This document shows positions 4,218-6,513 of a DNA stretch of 6,513 nucleotides, one piece after another (the stretch's first letter is position 1; each line of letters opens with the position of its first letter). Location of the stretch: assembly GCA_031276435.1 (NCBI GenBank), contig JAISNB010000204.1, positions 1-6,513 on the forward strand, in the 5' to 3' direction. The DNA comes from Burkholderiaceae bacterium. Lineage in GTDB: Bacteria; Pseudomonadota; Gammaproteobacteria; Burkholderiales; Burkholderiaceae_C. A program made the position numbers and the translations under genes. The notes under the pieces are model-generated. The model was given only the letters and a program-made list of their open reading frames with translations. It did not search any database and was not told the DNA's origin.

Positions 4218-6513
4218 TCAGTTGGCCGCTGCCCGCCTGCGGCGCGCTGTCGCGGCGGCGGCCAGTGCCCAAACGCCCAAACCCATCAGCCCATAACCCC
4301 AGGGGCCAAGCATCGGGACGGCGCTGGCGGCCAGCGGGGCCAGTAAAACGGTCACGGCGGCGCTGGCCGTGCAAGTCGGCCCGGTTTTGGCGGAGCCGCT
4401 CCAGCAAGCAGCGCCCGCGGCAGTGGTGGTGGCCGTCGCATTGGTGTTGGCCAGCGTGCCGGGTGCGCTGACAGCGCCCACCGTGGCGGTCACGGTATAG
4501 ACCAGACTGGCATTTGCGGGCAGGGTGATGCCGCTGTGGTTTAGCGGCATGCTGCCACTGGCAGGGCAAGCCGCGCAAGTCCAGGTGCCATGGATCAAGC
4601 CCGCGGGCAAACTGTCTTGTACCGTGATGCCGGTGATGGCTCCGGAGCTTTCGTTTTTCAGCGTAATGTCGTATTTGACGGTATCGCCCGGAAAGAACGG
4701 GCCGGTGCCGCTTACTGTTTTGCTCAGACTCATCAGATAGCCTGTGGCAACAACAGTCGCGCTGGCGGCGCTGGCTTTGCAAGGCGGCGCGCTTGATGCC
4801 TGGCCGCTCCAGCAGGCCAAAGCGCCAGCAGCAGCCATGGTCGCCGTGGCCTGTGTATTGGTCAGCGTGCCCGAGGCGGTCGGGGCCACGGTTGCGGTCA
4901 CTGTATAGACCAGACTGGTGTTTACGGGCAAGGTGATGTTGCTGTGATTCAGGTTGCCGCTGACAGAACCCGCAGGGCAACTGGCGCCGCCACTGCAAGT
5001 CCATGCGCCATGGATCAGGCCCGCGGGCAAGGCGTCGGTCACGCTCGCGCCCGTCACTTCCGTGGCGCCCGCATTGCTCAGCGTGACGGTGTAGGTCACG
5101 GTATCGCCCGGCGCAACCGGAGAGGCGATGGGCGTTTTGCTCAGGCTTATCAGATAGCCTGTCTCAACATCCACATCGGCGCTGGCCGTGCAGGTCGAGG
5201 TGGTCGATGCAGAAAAGCCGTTCCAGCACTTGCCATTGCCCGCGTCAGCCGTGGCCGTGTTGGACAGCGTTGTGCCCGGGACGGTTGTCGGAGCCACGGT
5301 TGCGCTCACCTCGTAAACCAGCGTGGAATTTACGGGCAGACTGGTGCCGGTTGTGGGCAGTGGCATGCTGCCACTGGCGCCAGCAGGGCAACTGGCGCCG
5401 GTACCTGTGCAAGTCCATGTGCCGTTTATCAGCCCTGTGGGCAAGGTGTCAGCCACCGTCACGCCCGTCAAAAGCCCGGTGCTTTCGTTGCGCAGCGTGA
5501 TGGTGTAGCTCACGGCATCACCCGGCTTGGCGGCGGCGCTGCTGGCTGTTTTGCTGACGCTCATCAGATAACCGGTGTCAACAACCACATTGCTGGCGGC
5601 GCTGGCCGTGCAAGGCAGCGCGGACGCGGCAGAGCCGCTCCAGCAAGCAACGCCAGCGGCGGTGCTGGTGGCTGTGGCCTGCGTATTGGGCAGCGCGCCT
5701 GGTGGGGTTGTCGCATCCACGGTGGCGCTGACTGTGTAAATCAGACTGCCACCTGCGGGCAGGCCAATGCCGGTTGCGGCCAATGGCATGACTCCGGCGC
5801 CAGCCGGGCAAGCCGCGCCGTTACCCACGCAACTCCATGCGCCGTTGATCAAGCCCGCAGGCAGGGCGTCGTTCACGCTCGCGCCCGTCACGGCCGTAGA
5901 GCCAGCGTTGCTCAGCGTAATGGTGTAGGTGACGGTATCGCCCGGCTGGGCGGTGGCGGGGCTGGCCGTTTTGCTCAGGCTCAGGTAGCCTGCGGCAACA
6001 TCAATGCTGGCGCTGGCTGTGCAAGGCAGATTGGATGCGGCAGAACCGTCCCAGCACTTGCCAGTGCCCGGACTGACCACGCTGGACGTGGCCGTATTGG
6101 TTCGCGTGACCGGGGCCAGGGCACTCACTGCATCCACGGTTGCGCTTACTGTGTAAATCAGGCGGCCATGCGCGGGCAGGGTAAAGCCGGTTTGGCCCAA
6201 CGGCATGTTGCCGCTGGGGGCGGGGCAGGCGGCAGGGCTGCCCGCTGGCGCTTTGCAAGTCCATGTGCCGTTGCTCAAGCCCGCGGGCAAAACGTCCTCC
6301 ACAGCCGCGTGCAGCACGGCCAAGGAACCCGCGTTGTCCAACGCAATGTCGTAACTGACGGTATCGCCCGACGAGAACGGGCCAGAACCATTGGCCGTTT
6401 TGCGCAGACTTTGGTAGCGCCCCGTGGAAACAGAGGCCGATGCCGTGCATGAATCGCTGCCATCGGCATTGCGGCACACCTCTGCGGCAGCAACACCCGA
6501 TGGCGGGGTCAGC
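4218..6513 (-). CDS. DUF11 repeat surface protein with IPTL-CTERM-like tail, N-terminus beyond window
   Basis: The minus-strand frame is open from the right window edge (first full codon 6512-6510) to a TGA at 4220-4218, giving 764 codons. The GTG at 6479 lies inside a repeat and is not a credible start. The protein is a tandem array of five full domains of about 132-144 residues plus the end of a sixth. Each starts GYLxSLSKT...PGDTVxYTITLxN, continues DxLPAGLxxGxWTC, then LPxxxSLVYTVSATV, and ends CWSGSAxxxxPCTASA. This is the DUF11 / TIGR01451 conserved repeat family found in secreted and cell-surface proteins. Each repeat carries four cysteines in two pairs, and charge is low, fitting an exported, disulfide-bonded rod. 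The C-terminus has VPMLGPWG, about 17 hydrophobic residues, RRRR and a final AAAN, an IPTLxxWG-CTERM-like sorting signal normally processed by an exosortase-family enzyme. The signal peptide, if any, is outside the window. The exact role (adhesion, matrix or surface layer) cannot be read from the sequence. Confidence 0.88.
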   Translation of the reverse strand, partial: LTPPSGVAAAEVCRNADGSDSCTASASVSTGRYQSLRKTANGSGPFSSGDTVSYDIALDNAGSLAVLHAAVEDVLPAGLSNGTWTCKAPAGSPAACPAPSGNMPLGQTGFTLPAHGRLIYTVSATVDAVSALAPVTRTNTATSSVVSPGTGKCWDGSAASNLPCTASASIDVAAGYLSLSKTASPATAQPGDTVTYTITLSNAGSTAVTGASVNDALPAGLINGAWSCVGNGAACPAGAGVMPLAATGIGLPAGGSLIYTVSATVDATTPPGALPNTQATATSTAAGVACWSGSAASALPCTASAASNVVVDTGYLMSVSKTASSAAAKPGDAVSYTITLRNESTGLLTGVTVADTLPTGLINGTWTCTGTGASCPAGASGSMPLPTTGTSLPVNSTLVYEVSATVAPTTVPGTTLSNTATADAGNGKCWNGFSASTTSTCTASADVDVETGYLISLSKTPIASPVAPGDTVTYTVTLSNAGATEVTGASVTDALPAGLIHGAWTCSGGASCPAGSVSGNLNHSNITLPVNTSLVYTVTATVAPTASGTLTNTQATATMAAAGALACWSGQASSAPPCKASAASATVVATGYLMSLSKTVSGTGPFFPGDTVKYDITLKNESSGAITGITVQDSLPAGLIHGTWTCAACPASGSMPLNHSGITLPANASLVYTVTATVGAVSAPGTLANTNATATTTAAGAACWSGSAKTGPTCTASAAVTVLLAPLAASAVPMLGPWGYGLMGLGVWALAAAATARRRRAAAN
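4221..4319 (-). other. IPTL-CTERM-like C-terminal sorting signal
   Basis: The last 33 residues read VPMLGPWG (codons 4319-4296), a Gly/Ala/Leu-rich hydrophobic stretch of about 17 residues, RRRR, and AAAN. The pattern xPxLxxWG, then a TM helix, then an Arg cluster is that of the IPTLxxWG-CTERM family. The first and third motif positions differ from consensus (V for I, M for T). By family knowledge such tails direct export, cleavage and probably anchoring by a dedicated exosortase; no such enzyme is in this window. Confidence 0.75.
4347..4742 (-). repeat. DUF11 repeat 5 (C-terminal-most)
   Basis: About 132 residues starting GYLMSLSKT. It has the TLKNESSG subtype sequence like repeat 3, but its leading segment GTGPFFPGDTVKYDI resembles repeat 1. 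The first cysteine loop is reduced to CAAC. It ends CWSGSAKTGPTCTASAAV and runs into the LLAPLAASA linker before the sorting signal. Confidence 0.85.
4743..5159 (-). repeat. DUF11 repeat 4
   Basis: 139 residues starting GYLISLSKT, of the TLSNAG subtype. VTGASVTDALPAGLIHGAW is nearly identical to repeat 2. Its cysteine pairs are CSGGASC and CWSGQASSAPPC. It ends ASAASATVVAT, matching the end of repeat 2. Confidence 0.88.
5160..5573 (-). repeat. DUF11 repeat 3
   Basis: 138 residues starting GYLMSVSKT, of the TLRNESTG subtype shared with repeat 5. Its cysteine pairs are CTGTGASC and CWNGFSASTTSTC. The GNGKCW end resembles the GTGKCW end of repeat 1. Confidence 0.88.
5574..5990 (-). repeat. DUF11 repeat 2
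   Basis: 139 residues starting GYLSLSKTA, with TLSNAGSTAVTGASVNDALP. It is the closest by eye to the DUF11 consensus. Its cysteine pairs are CVGNGAAC and CWSGSAASALPC. It has the same 417-base length as repeat 4. Confidence 0.88.
5991..6422 (-). repeat. DUF11 repeat 1 (first complete unit in window)
   Basis: 144 residues starting GRYQSLRKT, the most divergent unit at both its start and the LDNAGSLAVLHAAVEDVLP core. Its first cysteine loop is the longest (CKAPAGSPAAC); the second is CWDGSAASNLPC. To its right, 6423-6512 encodes the end of a further repeat with the pair CRNADGSDSC, where the usual Trp after the first Cys is replaced by Arg. Confidence 0.83.

Noticed and set aside
4944..6452. 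Plus-strand open frame of about 500 codons with internal repeats opposite the DUF11 gene
   Set aside because: Its periodicity simply mirrors the DUF11 repeats in antisense, and the Arg/Gly/Ala-rich translation resembles no family I know. The minus frame has the conserved DUF11 blocks.
6477..6479. GTG as start of the DUF11 protein
   Set aside because: It sits directly before a conserved repeat cysteine, the frame stays open upstream to the edge, and no signal peptide follows it.
4218..6513. Could the regular direct repeats be a CRISPR array or an insertion element?
   Set aside because: The period of about 414-432 bases, the continuous open frame and the protein-level conservation fit domain repeats. 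There are no short spacers, terminal inverted repeats or transposase.

Overview
The window looks like chromosomal DNA of a GC-rich betaproteobacterium, most likely Burkholderiales and plausibly Comamonadaceae. The reasons are the adjacent maf-rng pair, usual in that order, an MsbA of the longer burkholderial type, and a surface protein ending in an IPTL-CTERM-like tail. The taxonomic call rests on recalled family and synteny patterns, not on a search.

Layout, left to right. (1) Positions 1-573, plus strand: the 3' part of a Maf nucleotide pyrophosphatase gene, missing about ten N-terminal codons at the window edge. (2) 585-2096, plus strand: rng, a complete ribonuclease G of 503 residues, 11 bases after maf and probably co-transcribed with it. 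(3) 2097-2169: a short convergent gap with a modest candidate terminator for rng. (4) 2170-4026, minus strand: a complete MsbA-type lipid A flippase of 618 residues. (5) 4027-4217: a 191-base gap with a strong palindromic terminator at 4165-4191 and a weak -10-like element for msbA. (6) 4218-6513, minus strand: the C-terminal 764 codons of a DUF11 repeat protein. It has five full repeats, the end of a sixth, and a VPMLGPWG / hydrophobic / RRRR tail. Its N-terminus lies beyond the right edge.

Functionally the left half is housekeeping: nucleotide-pool or cell-division-related Maf, RNase G for rRNA and mRNA maturation, and MsbA for outer-membrane lipid biogenesis. The right part is more accessory in character: a low-charge, cysteine-patterned, repetitive, probably exported protein. 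It lies upstream of msbA on the same strand, but the hairpin between them argues for separate transcription units.

I do not see a new multi-gene system. The most informative structure is inside the repeat protein. Its domains alternate in two subtypes with an 831-base period between like units, as expected from duplication of a two-domain block. The last repeat is a mosaic, and every repeat carries two cysteine pairs.
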